A stretch of 64,000 nt of DNA from Clostridiales bacterium (GCA_012519695.1 JAAYPT010000068.1:1-64000); one strand, 5' to 3'. Numbered from the stretch's first letter, positions 54,383 through 63,200 are shown. A program made the numbers and translations. Notes: a model not told the origin generated them from the letters alone.

Positions 54383-55306
54383 ATGACAGATAATAAGGGA
54401 GCAAATCGCTTGTATTTGGCAACAGTAGCAGTATATGTGGGTTTTAGTTTACTGATTTCTAAAGTGATATGGTTTGAAATTCCAACTTGTATCAGTCTTA
54501 TAATGAGCCAGTTGATTATTGTAATACCGGCACTTGCATATTGTTGTATTAGAAAAATACCCATAACGAAGTTGGTACCATACAAAAAAATCAGTTTTTC
54601 CACAGGAGTATTAGTAGTGGTTTCTACCTATTTAATGTATCCATTAATGATAGTATTAAATATGGTAACGTTATTGTTTACAAAATCGGGAACCGCATCC
54701 ATGCAGTCGGAAATGTCACAGTTCCCGTTGATAGTTTCTACAGTATTAGTAGCATTAGTGCCGGCATGTGTAGAAGAATTTGTGTTTCGCGGGGTGCTGT
54801 TTCAGACCTATCGAAGAAAAAGAGTATTTTCGGCAATTTTATTAAGTGCCCTGCTATTTGGATGCATGCATATGAATGTAAATCAATTTGCCTATACATT
54901 TGTCCTGGGAATTTATATGGCATTTTTGGTTGAAGGAACAGGAAGTATGTTTAGTTCTATGCTGGCACACTTTACGTTAAATTTTACCGGAGTGTTTTTG
55001 AGCTGGTTAATAGGACAAAGAACCGGTGCCTTTGATAAGACAGGAGACATGTCACAGGTAGGTGATTTTTTAGATTATGGAAATGATACAGTAATCATGT
55101 TACTGTTTGGAATACTCATTTGGTTTATTATTGCCATCGGAACAACAGCAGGTGCCATTGCAATTTATCTTCAGATTTGTAAAATGAATGGACGTAGAGA
55201 GCATATAAAAACGATTTTCCGAAAACAGTCTACGGAAAAATTGATTACGATTCCATTAATATTGGCGATAGCAATTACCATAGCAATTATGGTGTTGGTT
55301 TTTTAA
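54383..55306 (+). CDS. CPBP family intramembrane metalloprotease
   Basis: A 307-residue protein with 7-8 predicted spans and the CPBP/Abi motifs: EEFVFRG (Glu-Glu and Arg), then FGCMHMN carrying the His. It may process membrane peptides or prenylated proteins. ATG at 54383 follows AGGAGAGA; a longer in-frame start overlaps CvfB. A strong terminator follows. Confidence 0.85.
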   Translation: MTDNKGANRLYLATVAVYVGFSLLISKVIWFEIPTCISLIMSQLIIVIPALAYCCIRKIPITKLVPYKKISFSTGVLVVVSTYLMYPLMIVLNMVTLLFTKSGTASMQSEMSQFPLIVSTVLVALVPACVEEFVFRGVLFQTYRRKRVFSAILLSALLFGCMHMNVNQFAYTFVLGIYMAFLVEGTGSMFSSMLAHFTLNFTGVFLSWLIGQRTGAFDKTGDMSQVGDFLDYGNDTVIMLLFGILIWFIIAIGTTAGAIAIYLQICKMNGRREHIKTIFRKQSTEKLITIPLILAIAITIAIMVLVF

Positions 55307-55310
55307 CAGA

Positions 55311-55345
55311 AAAAGGTACATTTGTAAAAACACAAATGTACCTTT
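55311..55345. terminator. Bidirectional terminator between CPBP and yjfB
   Basis: AAAAGGTACATTTGT (55311-55325) pairs with ACAAATGTACCTTT (55332-55345). Confidence 0.85.
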
Positions 55346-55363
55346 CCTTCCATTTAATTATGC

Positions 55364-55540
55364 TTAAATGGAAATGTCAATATTTGCACCGAGATGTGGG
55401 TTTACAGACTGTTCCATCATTTTTATCATGGAGTCTCCCATAACCTCTACAGTGTCTAACTGTTTGCCAAGCATGAGAACACCAACATCATTTTGAAGTT
55501 GAGTTGTGCTTAAGGCAGTTGATAAAGAAGCAATATCCAT
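55364..55540 (-). CDS. yjfB: YjfB family putative motility protein
   Basis: A 58-residue protein. It reads MDIASLSTALSTTQLQ, then NDVGVLMLGKQLDT and ends SVNPHLGANIDISI, a clear match to the YjfB motility family. The start is set at 55540, where AAAGGTGG lies 8 bases upstream; an in-frame GTG at 55552 would leave no room. YjfB genes occur in flagellated Firmicutes, so the organism is probably motile, but no flagellar gene lies in the window. Confidence 0.8.
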   Translation of the reverse strand: MDIASLSTALSTTQLQNDVGVLMLGKQLDTVEVMGDSMIKMMEQSVNPHLGANIDISI

Positions 55541-55577
55541 AGGAACCGCCACCTTTCTGTTAGATTTCTGTATTTAC

Positions 55578-55606
55578 AGTATGGCACGAAAACGGCGGAA
55601 AAGCAA
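55578..55606 (-). promoter_or_regulatory. Promoter of yjfB (minus strand)
   Basis: On the - strand TTGCTT (plus 55601-55606), 17 bases, CATACT (plus 55578-55583). It is sigma-A-like; no clear sigma-D motif was seen. Confidence 0.45.
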
Positions 55607-55657
55607 TATAAAAGAAATAAAAAAATAAGAATGGAAATAAATGACAGGAGGAAACAT

Positions 55658-56572
55658 ATGATTTACGATGTTATTATTTTAGGAAGTGGTCCGGCAGGAC
55701 TGAGCGCAGCTATTTATGCACAAAGAGCACGTTTGAATACGCTGGTAATCGAGGAAAAGCCATTAAGTGGCGGACAGATATTAGACACCTATGAAGTGGA
55801 TAATTATCCTGGATTGCAGGGAATCGGTGGATTTGAACTTGGCATGAAGTTTCGAGAACATGCAGACACCCTGGGTGTAACATTCCATACTGCACAGGTG
55901 CAAAAAGTTCAGGTAGCGGGAAATTTAAAAGAAGTCGTAACAGAAAAGGAAACATTTCAAACGAAAAGTGTAATTGTTGCAACAGGAGCAACTCACAGAA
56001 AACTGGGAGTGCAGGGAGAAGAAGAACTGGTAGGTGCGGGAGTTTCTTATTGCGCCACCTGTGATGGAGCGTTTTTCAAAGGAAAAACTGTGGCAGTAGT
56101 TGGCGGAGGCGATGTGGCGTTAGAAGATGCATTGTTCTTGGCAAGAGGTTGTGAGAAGGTTTATCTTATTCACAGAAGGGATGAATTCAGAGGTGCCAAG
56201 GTTTTACAAGAGCAGGTGCAAAAAACAGAAAATATTACAGTTCTCTGGAATAGTGAGGTAAAAGAGATTCAAGGAGAGAATAAAGTAGAAAAAATTCTGC
56301 TACACAATAATATAGAAGAAACAGATACAACATTAGAAGTGCAGGGTATCTTTATTGCGGTGGGAATCCAGCCAAACAATGATGCAGTAAAGGAAGTTGT
56401 TACAGTGGATGAACAAGGTTATGTAAAGGCATTAGAAGATACGGTAACCAGTGAACCGGGAATCTTTGCAGCAGGGGATGTTCGTACAAAGCAGCTTCGA
56501 CAGGTAATTACAGCAGCGGCAGACGGAGCCAATGCAGTTACATCCGTAGAAAGATATTTGTTGACGATGTAG
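55658..56572 (+). CDS. trxB: Thioredoxin-disulfide reductase (TrxB)
   Basis: FAD/NADPH enzyme that reduces thioredoxin. The 304-residue protein has the FAD motif LGSGPAGLSA, the NADPH motif GGGDVALED, the redox pair CATC (in SYCATCDGAF) and the C-terminal FAAGDVR segment. ATG at 55658 follows AGGAGG; an in-frame upstream start at 55631 lacks a site. No thioredoxin gene is adjacent. Confidence 0.95.
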   Translation: MIYDVIILGSGPAGLSAAIYAQRARLNTLVIEEKPLSGGQILDTYEVDNYPGLQGIGGFELGMKFREHADTLGVTFHTAQVQKVQVAGNLKEVVTEKETFQTKSVIVATGATHRKLGVQGEEELVGAGVSYCATCDGAFFKGKTVAVVGGGDVALEDALFLARGCEKVYLIHRRDEFRGAKVLQEQVQKTENITVLWNSEVKEIQGENKVEKILLHNNIEETDTTLEVQGIFIAVGIQPNNDAVKEVVTVDEQGYVKALEDTVTSEPGIFAAGDVRTKQLRQVITAAADGANAVTSVERYLLTM

Positions 56573-56580
56573 TAACAATT

Positions 56581-56656
56581 TGTAACAACTTTGTAAAAAA
56601 TAAGTTGACATAAACATGCCTCTTTGCTATAATGGACTTTGTAATAAATTTGTAAT
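56581..56656 (+). promoter_or_regulatory. Consensus promoter flanked by two WalR-like boxes
   Basis: Promoter: TTGACA (56605-56610), exactly 17 bases, TATAAT (56628-56633). Two perfect matches to the WalR (YycF) consensus TGTWAH-N5-TGTWAH flank it: TGTAAC-N5-TGTAAA (56581-56597) upstream and TGTAAT-N5-TGTAAT (56640-56656) over the start site. The gene downstream is a cell-wall hydrolase, the classic WalR target type. The pairing suggests activation from the first box and repression from the second. Confidence 0.6.
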
Positions 56657-56707
56657 AAATGTACAGAAGAGGTACATAGCATAAAATGAATTATTTTGGA
56701 GGGTAAC

Positions 56708-57901
56708 ATGAATAGGAACAGAATCAGAACAGCAGCATGTTGTTTAACAGCTACCGTAGTATTATCTAGTAGTTCTTTTGCTGTTAATGCAGCACCGGCA
56801 GCAGGTGCAGGAAACTTAGTTTCTACTGCATTAGCTTCAGAAACATCAAGTGATAGTACAAGTGCTTCAGCCAATGCAGGTATTTCACAGAAACTTGCAC
56901 AGTCTTTGACACAGAAGACAACAGTTGATACAGCGATTCAGGTAGTTCAGAATGAAACACCTGTTGTAAAATCTGAATATGATGATATTGCAGTTGCACA
57001 AGTTGATAATTATGTAAATGTTCGTTCTACTCCAAGTGAAGATGGCGAGGTAGTAGGTAAATTATATAATAATTCTGCTGCAACCGTTTTAGCAACAGAG
57101 GGTGATTGGTATCAGATTCATTCCGGTAATGTAGAAGGATACATCAAGGCAGAGTTCCTTGTTGTAGGTAATGCAGATTTGGCTAAGGCAGTTGGAACAA
57201 GAGTTGCGAAGGTAAATACTCAGACATTGAATGTTAGAGTAGATGCCAGCACGGATTCCGGAATTTTAGGACAGGTACCAGATGGAGAAGAACTTACCGT
57301 TGTTGATGAAATTGATGGATGGACTAAGGTTTCTATCGAAGAAGGAGACGGTTGGGTAGCAAATGAATTTGTAGAGACAAGCACTCATTATACTACAGCA
57401 GAATCTAAGGAAGAAGAAGAAGCAAGACTGAAGAAAGAAGAAGAAGAGAGAAAGGCAGCAGAAGAAGCTGCAAGAAAAGCTTCTGAGAAGTCTTCACAGA
57501 AGTCAAACAGCAGTTCTTCTAACTCCGGAAGCAGCCGTAGCTACAATCCACCAAGTGGCGGAAATGGACAGGCAGTTGCAGATTATGCATGTCAGTTTAT
57601 TGGTAATCCATATGTATATGGTGGTACAAGTTTAACAAACGGAGCTGACTGTTCTGGATTCGTAATGAGCGTATATGCACAGTTTGGTATTGGTTTACCA
57701 CATTCCTCTAGCGGAATGAGAAGTGTTGGATATGAAGTAAGTCAGGATGCTATGCAGCCGGGAGATATCGTATGTTATAGTGGACATGTTGGTATCTATG
57801 TTGGCGGTGGTACAATTGTAAATGCAAGTACAGAAGCAACTGGTATCAAGTATACAAACGCTTATTACAGAAGCATTATTACTGTTAGAAGAATTTTCTA
57901 G
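56708..57901 (+). CDS. Secreted NlpC/P60 peptidoglycan hydrolase with SH3 domains
   Basis: A 397-residue exported protein. A signal peptide (RIRTAACCLTATVVLSSSSFAVNA, split for length; cleavage near residue 30) is followed by a helical stretch, two SH3_3 domains (VNVRSTPSEDGEVVGKL and LNVRVDASTDSGILGQV), a charged coiled linker (KKEEEERKAAEEAARK, then Ser-rich) and a C-terminal NlpC/P60 domain with Cys315 in ADCSGF and His360 in YSGHVGIY. It cleaves stem peptides of the wall. ATG at 56708 follows GGAGGG. The promoter carries WalR-like boxes, and a terminator follows. Confidence 0.92.
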   Translation: MNRNRIRTAACCLTATVVLSSSSFAVNAAPAAGAGNLVSTALASETSSDSTSASANAGISQKLAQSLTQKTTVDTAIQVVQNETPVVKSEYDDIAVAQVDNYVNVRSTPSEDGEVVGKLYNNSAATVLATEGDWYQIHSGNVEGYIKAEFLVVGNADLAKAVGTRVAKVNTQTLNVRVDASTDSGILGQVPDGEELTVVDEIDGWTKVSIEEGDGWVANEFVETSTHYTTAESKEEEEARLKKEEEERKAAEEAARKASEKSSQKSNSSSSNSGSSRSYNPPSGGNGQAVADYACQFIGNPYVYGGTSLTNGADCSGFVMSVYAQFGIGLPHSSSGMRSVGYEVSQDAMQPGDIVCYSGHVGIYVGGGTIVNASTEATGIKYTNAYYRSIITVRRIF

Positions 57902-57930
57902 GAATTAAATAAACGTAAATACAGACGACA

Positions 57931-57976
57931 AAGATGTTCTTTTTTATGGAGTACCATAGAAGAGAGCATCTTTTTT
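57931..57976 (+). terminator. Terminator after the NlpC/P60 gene
   Basis: AAGATG...TATGG pairs with CCATA...GCATCTT around AGTA, followed by TTTTTT. Confidence 0.8.
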
Positions 57977-58040
57977 CATGTAATAGGAAATTGCGTCCTA
58001 TTACATGAAAAACGCTCCGCTAAGGAAGCGCACCTCGTGG
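57977..58040. repeat. Intergenic hairpin repeat, family A, copy 2
   Basis: CATGTAATAGGA (57977-57988) pairs perfectly with TCCTATTACATG (57996-58007), a 12-bp stem around AATTGCG, and is followed by AACGCTCCGCTAAGGAAGC as in copy 1. It starts exactly at the end of the terminator T run. Confidence 0.8.
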
Positions 58041-58269
58041 AAAAAAGTGCTGTAATAGGAAATTTATTTCATAGGAAAATAGTTCTAAGAACAAGCAGAA
58101 AAATGCCAATATATTGTCAGAATTGTTACACAGTTTATATATTTGCAAGAAAAAAGTCTTTTATGCACTTTGTAAGAAAAAGGAAAAAATTACTTGACGG
58201 ATGAAAACTGCACAAAGCATTTTTGAGTTGTCAAGAAATGTGGAAAAAAGTATAAAAAAGTGGAAAAAG

Positions 58270-58340
58270 TTATCCACATGAAAAGAGGCGAAAAAATCGA
58301 AAAAAGTGAGTTATACACGAAGTTATACACATTATCCACA
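58270..58340 (+). other. Cluster of four DnaA boxes
   Basis: TTATCCACA (58270-58278), TTATACACG (58311-58319), TTATACACA (58323-58331) and TTATCCACA (58332-58340), all in the same orientation; three match TTATNCACA perfectly and one differs by a base. The last two abut. The following 100 bases are strongly AT-rich. No dnaA, dnaN, gyr or rpmH genes are nearby and neighbouring genes do not switch strand, so this is more likely a DnaA-titrating or regulatory site than the origin. Confidence 0.7.
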
Positions 58341-58523
58341 TTAAAAACGGAAAAAAAGTGGTTTACATAGTAAAAAAAGGAACATTCGTTTTGTGAAGTT
58401 ATGATAAAGTTGATAAAAAAATAAAAAAAGCAGAAAAACAGTTGACATTTGAAAAGACAAAAAAAACAAGTATATGTCCGAAAATGTCAGTCTATTGTGA
58501 GAAATTATCTGCAAAAGCCATGG

Positions 58524-58552
58524 TTGAAAAATTTTCGGCTATTTGGTATACT
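58524..58552 (+). promoter_or_regulatory. Promoter of the WecG-like gene
   Basis: TTGAAA (58524-58529), 17 bases, TATACT (58547-58552). Confidence 0.7.
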
Positions 58553-58604
58553 TCTAAAGTGAATTTGTGTACGGATAATAAAATCGAGAAAAGATAGGTG
58601 TTAT

Positions 58605-59279
58605 ATGATAAAGAAAATCGAGATTCTTGGTATGAATCTGGACAACTATACCGTACGAGAAGCCATGCTTCAAGTAGAGGTGTATCTGACCAATGATACA
58701 ATGAATACAATTGAAAATATTTCCATGGAGATGCTGGTGAAGGCTCAAAACGATGAAGTGCTGAAAGAATGCATTGAACAATTGGATTTAGCAATTATCA
58801 GTGAAAAGGAAATATTGAAGGCGGCAGGTGTTATGTCTGCACAACGAATGCGTGAAACAGCAGACAATGAATTTGCCAGAGAATTTATGAAACGTATTGT
58901 ACGAAACAATAAAACCGTGTACCTGTTAGGTAATACCAGTGAACAAATTGAAAAATTACAGGAATTTTTAGCAGAAAAATATCCAAAACTAAAAGTAAGT
59001 GGCTCGTATGCGCTTGAAGAATGTACCGGTGATTTTGACAATATTATCAATGAAATTAATATTGCAGAAACAGATGTAATTTTTTCTGTATTACCAACGC
59101 CACAGCAAGAATATTTTCTAAAAGATAATGTGGGAAAATTCAATGCGAAGATTTGGTATGGACTTGGGGTGAATTATGCACGCAAGCGAGGGGTATCAGA
59201 AGTGGCAGAATTTGCAAAGAAACTAGTACACAAGGGAATGCTTCATAGTATGCTGTCACGATATAATAAGGATGAATGA
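58605..59279 (+). CDS. WecG/TagA/CpsF family glycosyltransferase-like protein
   Basis: A 224-residue protein with the GT26 pattern: an early IEILGMNLDNYTVREAM, a middle NNKTVYLLGNTSEQIEKLQ and TDVIFSVLPTPQQEYFLKDN, which corresponds to the family segment usually ending in PKQE. In Bacillus TagA adds ManNAc in teichoic acid synthesis. The usual gene partners for that pathway are missing here and the motif is altered (TPQQE), so the activity is uncertain. AAAGATAGGTG precedes the ATG; the stop lies close to or overlaps the next start. Confidence 0.75.
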   Translation: MIKKIEILGMNLDNYTVREAMLQVEVYLTNDTMNTIENISMEMLVKAQNDEVLKECIEQLDLAIISEKEILKAAGVMSAQRMRETADNEFAREFMKRIVRNNKTVYLLGNTSEQIEKLQEFLAEKYPKLKVSGSYALEECTGDFDNIINEINIAETDVIFSVLPTPQQEYFLKDNVGKFNAKIWYGLGVNYARKRGVSEVAEFAKKLVHKGMLHSMLSRYNKDE

Positions 59280-59289
59280 GGAATTTGAA

Positions 59290-60171
59290 ATGGACAGTAT
59301 TGTAAGTAACAAAAAAGGCTTGATAGAAGCATATCTTAAGATTATTATTGGAACAGGAATCATGGGAGTTGCCATTAAGTGTATCTATGATCCCATTAGT
59401 CTGGTTACCGGAGGATTTACGGGAGCAGCGATTGTTCTGAAGAATTTAACAGCCGGAGTTATCCATGGTGGTATTCCGTTATGGTTTAGTAACCTGGTAT
59501 TAAACATTCCGATTTTCCTAATCGGTTGGTGGATGAAAGGGAAAAAATATGTAGGCAGAACAGCCATTGCCACGGGTTTATTATCAGCATGGCTTTACAT
59601 TATACCGGAAGTGGATTTGGTAAATGGTGATTACATTTTAGCATCTATTTTCGGTGGAGTAATTACCGGTATCGGTCTGGGAATTATTTTTATGGCAAAT
59701 GCAACTACCGGTGGAACGGATATGGTGGCGGCATTGATACAGGTGAAATTAAAGCATTATTCCATAGCCCAGATATTGCAGATTTTGGATGGCGTGATTG
59801 TGTTAGTGGGATTTTATGTATTTGGATTGCAACCTACCTTGTATGCAATCGTTGCAATTTTTATCGTGTCCAAAGTAACAGACACCATGTTAGAAGGTAT
59901 GAAGTTTTCCAAGGCAGCCTATATTATTACGGATAAGTACGAAGAGATTGCACAGACGATTATGACGGAATTAGACCGTGGGGTTACCGGACTGCGAGCC
60001 AAAGGCATGTATTCCGGTGAGGATAAGTGTATGTTATATTGTGTAGTATCTAAGAAGCAAATTGTATCTTTAAAGGAATTAGTTACAAAAATAGACCGTA
60101 ATGCCTTTGTAATTGTAGGCGATGTGCGAGAGGTTTTAGGCGAAGGATTTATTGAATACAAGGGAAATTAG
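59290..60171 (+). CDS. YitT family membrane protein
   Basis: Five predicted spans in the first 190 residues (YLKIIIGTGIMGVAIKCIYDP; FTGAAIVL; ATTGGTDMVAALI) followed by a cytoplasmic DUF2179 domain (ITDKYEEIAQTIMTELDRGVTGL; YCVVSKKQI) with a conserved EGF tail (LGEGFIEY). The YitT/DUF161 family has no firm function. The start is probably ATG 59290 (GAGGAA upstream); ATG 59272 is possible and would overlap the previous gene by 8 bases. Confidence 0.85.
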   Translation: MDSIVSNKKGLIEAYLKIIIGTGIMGVAIKCIYDPISLVTGGFTGAAIVLKNLTAGVIHGGIPLWFSNLVLNIPIFLIGWWMKGKKYVGRTAIATGLLSAWLYIIPEVDLVNGDYILASIFGGVITGIGLGIIFMANATTGGTDMVAALIQVKLKHYSIAQILQILDGVIVLVGFYVFGLQPTLYAIVAIFIVSKVTDTMLEGMKFSKAAYIITDKYEEIAQTIMTELDRGVTGLRAKGMYSGEDKCMLYCVVSKKQIVSLKELVTKIDRNAFVIVGDVREVLGEGFIEYKGN

Positions 60172-60225
60172 TCCCTTTTGTGAACTATGCATAGGATAAA
60201 AACACCTATTTTTCAAAAAAAAGTT

Positions 60226-60267
60226 GAGGAAATGCATAAAAAATGTGTATTTCCTCTTTATTTTTTT
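60226..60267 (+). terminator. Terminator after the YitT gene
   Basis: GAGGAAATGCA (60226-60236) pairs with 60246-60256, followed by TTTATTTTTTT. Confidence 0.85.
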
Positions 60268-60273
60268 GTGCTT

Positions 60274-60302
60274 TTGCATTAAAATACAAATTAGAGTATT
60301 TT
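60274..60302 (+). promoter_or_regulatory. Promoter of the CdaR-like gene
   Basis: TTGCAT (60274-60279), 17 bases, TATTTT (60297-60302). Confidence 0.6.
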
Positions 60303-60412
60303 GTTCTCCTCACGGATGAAAAAGAAAATTTGTGAAAGTTGCATATGAAAATGTGCACAATAATAGAGGAACAGACAAAAGAAGTGTAAGGAAATGAAAA
60401 GGAGTGAAGCAA

Positions 60413-61501
60413 ATGATTTCAAGTCAGATACTTCAGAATACCATTGACGGATTAAAAGGAATCACTCGAATGGATTTATGTATTATTGATACGGAAGGGA
60501 AGGTGTTAGCGACCACATTCCCGGATGGGGAAAATTATGTGACAGCGGCAATGGCATTTGTGGAATCACCGGCGGACAGTCAGGTGGTACAGGGATGTCA
60601 GTTTTTCAAAGTGTTTGATGAGCACCAGTTAGAGTATGTATTGCTTGCCAATGGAGATAGTGAAGATGTATATATGGTAGGAAAAATTGCAAGCTTTCAG
60701 ATACAGAATCTTTTAGTTGCTTATAAAGAACGTTTTGATAAGGACAATTTTGTAAAGAACTTGCTGTTGGACAATCTGCTGTTGGTAGATATTTACAACC
60801 GTGCCAAAAAGCTTCATATTGACACTGAGGCAAGAAGAGTGGTATTTATAGTAGAGACAAACCGTGAAAAAGACGGAAATGAATTAGAAAAAGTAAGAAG
60901 TCTTTTTGGCGGTAAATCTAAGGATTTCATTACTGCTGTGGATGAAAAGAATATTATTGTAGTAAAAGAAGTGTTAGAAAACGAAGGATACAATGAGTTA
61001 AATAAAACTGCTGAGGTGATTTTGAATTTGTTCCGTACCAATGAGGAACATGAAGTTCATATCGCATATGGTACCATTGTAAATGAGATTAAGGAAGTGT
61101 CTCGTTCTTATAAAGAAGCCCGCATGGCATTGGATGTAGGAAAGATTTTCTTTGAAGATCGACATGTGATTGCATATTCTACACTGGGTATTGGACGTTT
61201 GATTTATCAGTTACCAATTCCGCTTTGTAAAATGTTCATCAAGGAAATTTTTGATGGAAAATCTCCGGATGAGTTTGATGAAGAGACCTTGACTACAATT
61301 AATAAATTCTTTGAAAACAGTTTAAATGTTTCAGAAACATCCAGACAGTTGTATATTCATAGAAATACTTTGGTATATCGATTGGATAAACTGCAAAAAA
61401 GTACCGGATTGGATCTGAGAGTATTTGAAGATGCCATTACATTTAAGATTGCATTAATGGTAGTAAAATACATGAAGTATATGGAGTCGTTGGATTATTA
61501 A
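60413..61501 (+). CDS. CdaR/PucR-type transcriptional regulator
   Basis: A 362-residue regulator: an N-terminal sensor of about 120 residues (SSQILQNTIDGLKGI, like the sugar-diacid recognition domain), a GGDEF-like central domain (AYGTIVNEIKEVSRSYKEARMAL) and a C-terminal PucR helix-turn-helix (FENSLNVSETSRQLYIHRNTLVYRL, split here by its two helices). The ligand is unknown. ATG 60413 follows AAGGAG. No diacid genes are adjacent; ftsE lies 26 bases downstream, so the two may share a transcript. Confidence 0.85.
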   Translation: MISSQILQNTIDGLKGITRMDLCIIDTEGKVLATTFPDGENYVTAAMAFVESPADSQVVQGCQFFKVFDEHQLEYVLLANGDSEDVYMVGKIASFQIQNLLVAYKERFDKDNFVKNLLLDNLLLVDIYNRAKKLHIDTEARRVVFIVETNREKDGNELEKVRSLFGGKSKDFITAVDEKNIIVVKEVLENEGYNELNKTAEVILNLFRTNEEHEVHIAYGTIVNEIKEVSRSYKEARMALDVGKIFFEDRHVIAYSTLGIGRLIYQLPIPLCKMFIKEIFDGKSPDEFDEETLTTINKFFENSLNVSETSRQLYIHRNTLVYRLDKLQKSTGLDLRVFEDAITFKIALMVVKYMKYMESLDY

Positions 61502-61527
61502 TTGTAAAGTATTTTTAGGAGGCTTAC

Positions 61528-62211
61528 ATGATAACACTGGAAAATGTCAGTAAGGCATATTCAGCGGGAATTCCTGCGTTGAATGATGTCAGTCTGCATA
61601 TAGAACAGGGCGAATTTGTTTTCGTGGTGGGAGACAGTGGCTCTGGAAAATCGACTTTAATAAAATTATTGTTAAAGGAATTAGAACCTACAGAAGGTAG
61701 TATCTATATTAATAATCAGGAACTTGGCAAAATCCGTCATCGGGATGTTCCAAAGTTTCGGAGAAATGTAGGCGTTGTATTTCAGGATTTCCGTCTGTTA
61801 AAGGATCGAAATGTTTATGAAAATGTAGCGTTTGCACAGCGAGTAATCGGTACTCCTACTAAGGCGATGAAGCGAAAGGTACCGGCTATGCTTTCTATGG
61901 TTGGACTGGCAGCCAAGTATAAGTCATTCCCAAAACAGATTTCAGGTGGAGAGCAGCAGCGTGTAGCGATTGCAAGAGCGTTGGTAAACGAGCCGAAGAT
62001 TTTATTGGCAGATGAACCAACCGGTAATCTGGATGCCAGAAATGCATGGGAAATTATGAAACTGTTAGAGGAAATCAACCAACGTGGTACAACTGTTTTA
62101 GTGGTTACACATAATCTGGAAATTGTAAAAGCAATGAAAAAGAGAGTGATTACAATGAAGAAAGGCGTCGTCGTCAGCGATGAACGAATGGGTGACGGGG
62201 ATGAGAGTTAG
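61528..62211 (+). CDS. ftsE: Cell division ATP-binding protein FtsE
   Basis: A 227-residue ABC ATPase with Walker A GDSGSGKS, Q-loop FQDFRLL, signature SGGEQQR and Walker B LLADEPTGNLD. FtsEX relays division signals to a cell-wall hydrolase outside the cell; the PcsB/EnvC-like gene downstream is the expected partner. TTAGGAGG precedes the ATG. Its 3' end overlaps ftsX by 11 bases. Confidence 0.95.
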   Translation: MITLENVSKAYSAGIPALNDVSLHIEQGEFVFVVGDSGSGKSTLIKLLLKELEPTEGSIYINNQELGKIRHRDVPKFRRNVGVVFQDFRLLKDRNVYENVAFAQRVIGTPTKAMKRKVPAMLSMVGLAAKYKSFPKQISGGEQQRVAIARALVNEPKILLADEPTGNLDARNAWEIMKLLEEINQRGTTVLVVTHNLEIVKAMKKRVITMKKGVVVSDERMGDGDES

Positions 62212-63109
62212 TACATTTGCATATACGTTAAAACAGGGTATCAAAAATATTTGGAGAAACAAAATGTTTTCTCTGGCATCTATTGCCACCATGTCCGCAT
62301 GTATCTTTTTATTTGGATTATTCTACTCTATTGTTGTGAATTTCCAAAGTGTTGTAAAAGAAGTAGAGTCCGGTGTGGCAGTTACGGTATTTTTTAACGA
62401 AGGAATTGACCAGACACAGATAGATGCCATTGGAAATGAAATTGATAAACGTGTAGAAGTATCAAAGAAGAAATTTGTCAGTGCAGATGAAGCATGGGCA
62501 GAATATCAGAAACAGTATTTTGAAGGAAATGAAGAGATGGCACAGGGATTTGTCAATGACAATCCTTTGGCAAATTCAGCCCATTATGAGATTTATATGA
62601 ACGACATTTCCATGCAGCAGTCATTAGTTACCTACTTAGAATCTTTGGATGGAGTGCGAGATGTAAAGAGCTCTGATGTGGCAGCCAATACATTATCCGA
62701 TTTTAATCGTTTGCTGGGATATATTTCAGCGGGAATCATATTGATTTTGTTATGTGTAGCCGTATTCCTGATTAGTAACACGGTTACCGTAGGTATTGCT
62801 GTGCGTCGAGAAGAAATTGCGATTATGAAGCTGATAGGTGCAACAGATTACTTTGTAAGAGCACCGTTTATTGTAGAAGGAATTTTAATAGGACTTATCG
62901 GTTCTGCATTACCCCTTGGAGTCTTGTACCTGATGTATCGAAATATTATTGTATACATTGGAGAAAAATTCCACTGGCTTAGCAACATTATGAACTTCCT
63001 TCCGGTAGATACGGTATTTTCTACATTGTTGCCGGTTGGATTGCTTTTAGGTGTAGGTATTGGATTTTTAGGAAGCCGTTTTACAATAAGAAAACATCTG
63101 AAGGTGTAA
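62201..63109 (+). CDS. ftsX: Cell division protein FtsX
   Basis: A 302-residue membrane protein: one span near residue 25-45, an external domain of about 130 residues (including the region that binds PcsB/EnvC), and three C-terminal spans with the FtsX/MacB pattern (VRREEIAIMKLIGATDYFVRAPF). ATG 62201 lies inside ftsE. The gene order ftsE-ftsX-hydrolase activator is the typical Gram-positive module. A terminator follows. Confidence 0.94.
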   Translation: MRVSTFAYTLKQGIKNIWRNKMFSLASIATMSACIFLFGLFYSIVVNFQSVVKEVESGVAVTVFFNEGIDQTQIDAIGNEIDKRVEVSKKKFVSADEAWAEYQKQYFEGNEEMAQGFVNDNPLANSAHYEIYMNDISMQQSLVTYLESLDGVRDVKSSDVAANTLSDFNRLLGYISAGIILILLCVAVFLISNTVTVGIAVRREEIAIMKLIGATDYFVRAPFIVEGILIGLIGSALPLGVLYLMYRNIIVYIGEKFHWLSNIMNFLPVDTVFSTLLPVGLLLGVGIGFLGSRFTIRKHLKV

Positions 63110-63120
63110 GAAGGAAAGAG

Positions 63121-63155
63121 ACTCGGCGGTGGATAACTGCCGAGTTGTTTTTGTT
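63121..63155 (+). terminator. Terminator after ftsX
   Basis: ACTCGGC (63121-63127) and GCCGAGT (63139-63145), then TGTTTTTGTTT. A GCGAGTAGC motif (63159-63167), shared with 308-316, follows. Confidence 0.8.
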
Positions 63156-63200
63156 TACGCGAGTAGCAATGAAAATGCTGTGCCTGCACAGGCATTTGAA

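Larger units (their letters stand above)
57902..58604. other. 703-base gene-free region: terminator, repeats, DnaA boxes
   Basis: No coding frame of interest is seen on either strand. The region holds, in order, a terminator (57931-57976), the family A repeat (57977-58040), a partial repeat (TAATAGGAAATT at 58053), a very AT-rich stretch, four DnaA boxes (58270-58340), another AT-rich stretch (58370-58440) and the promoter of the next gene (58524-58552). Confidence 0.7.

Noticed and set aside
58000-58604. Chromosomal replication origin (oriC)
   Set aside because: DnaA boxes are present, but no dnaA/dnaN/gyr/rpmH neighbourhood and no strand switch of genes. Kept as a DnaA-box cluster only.
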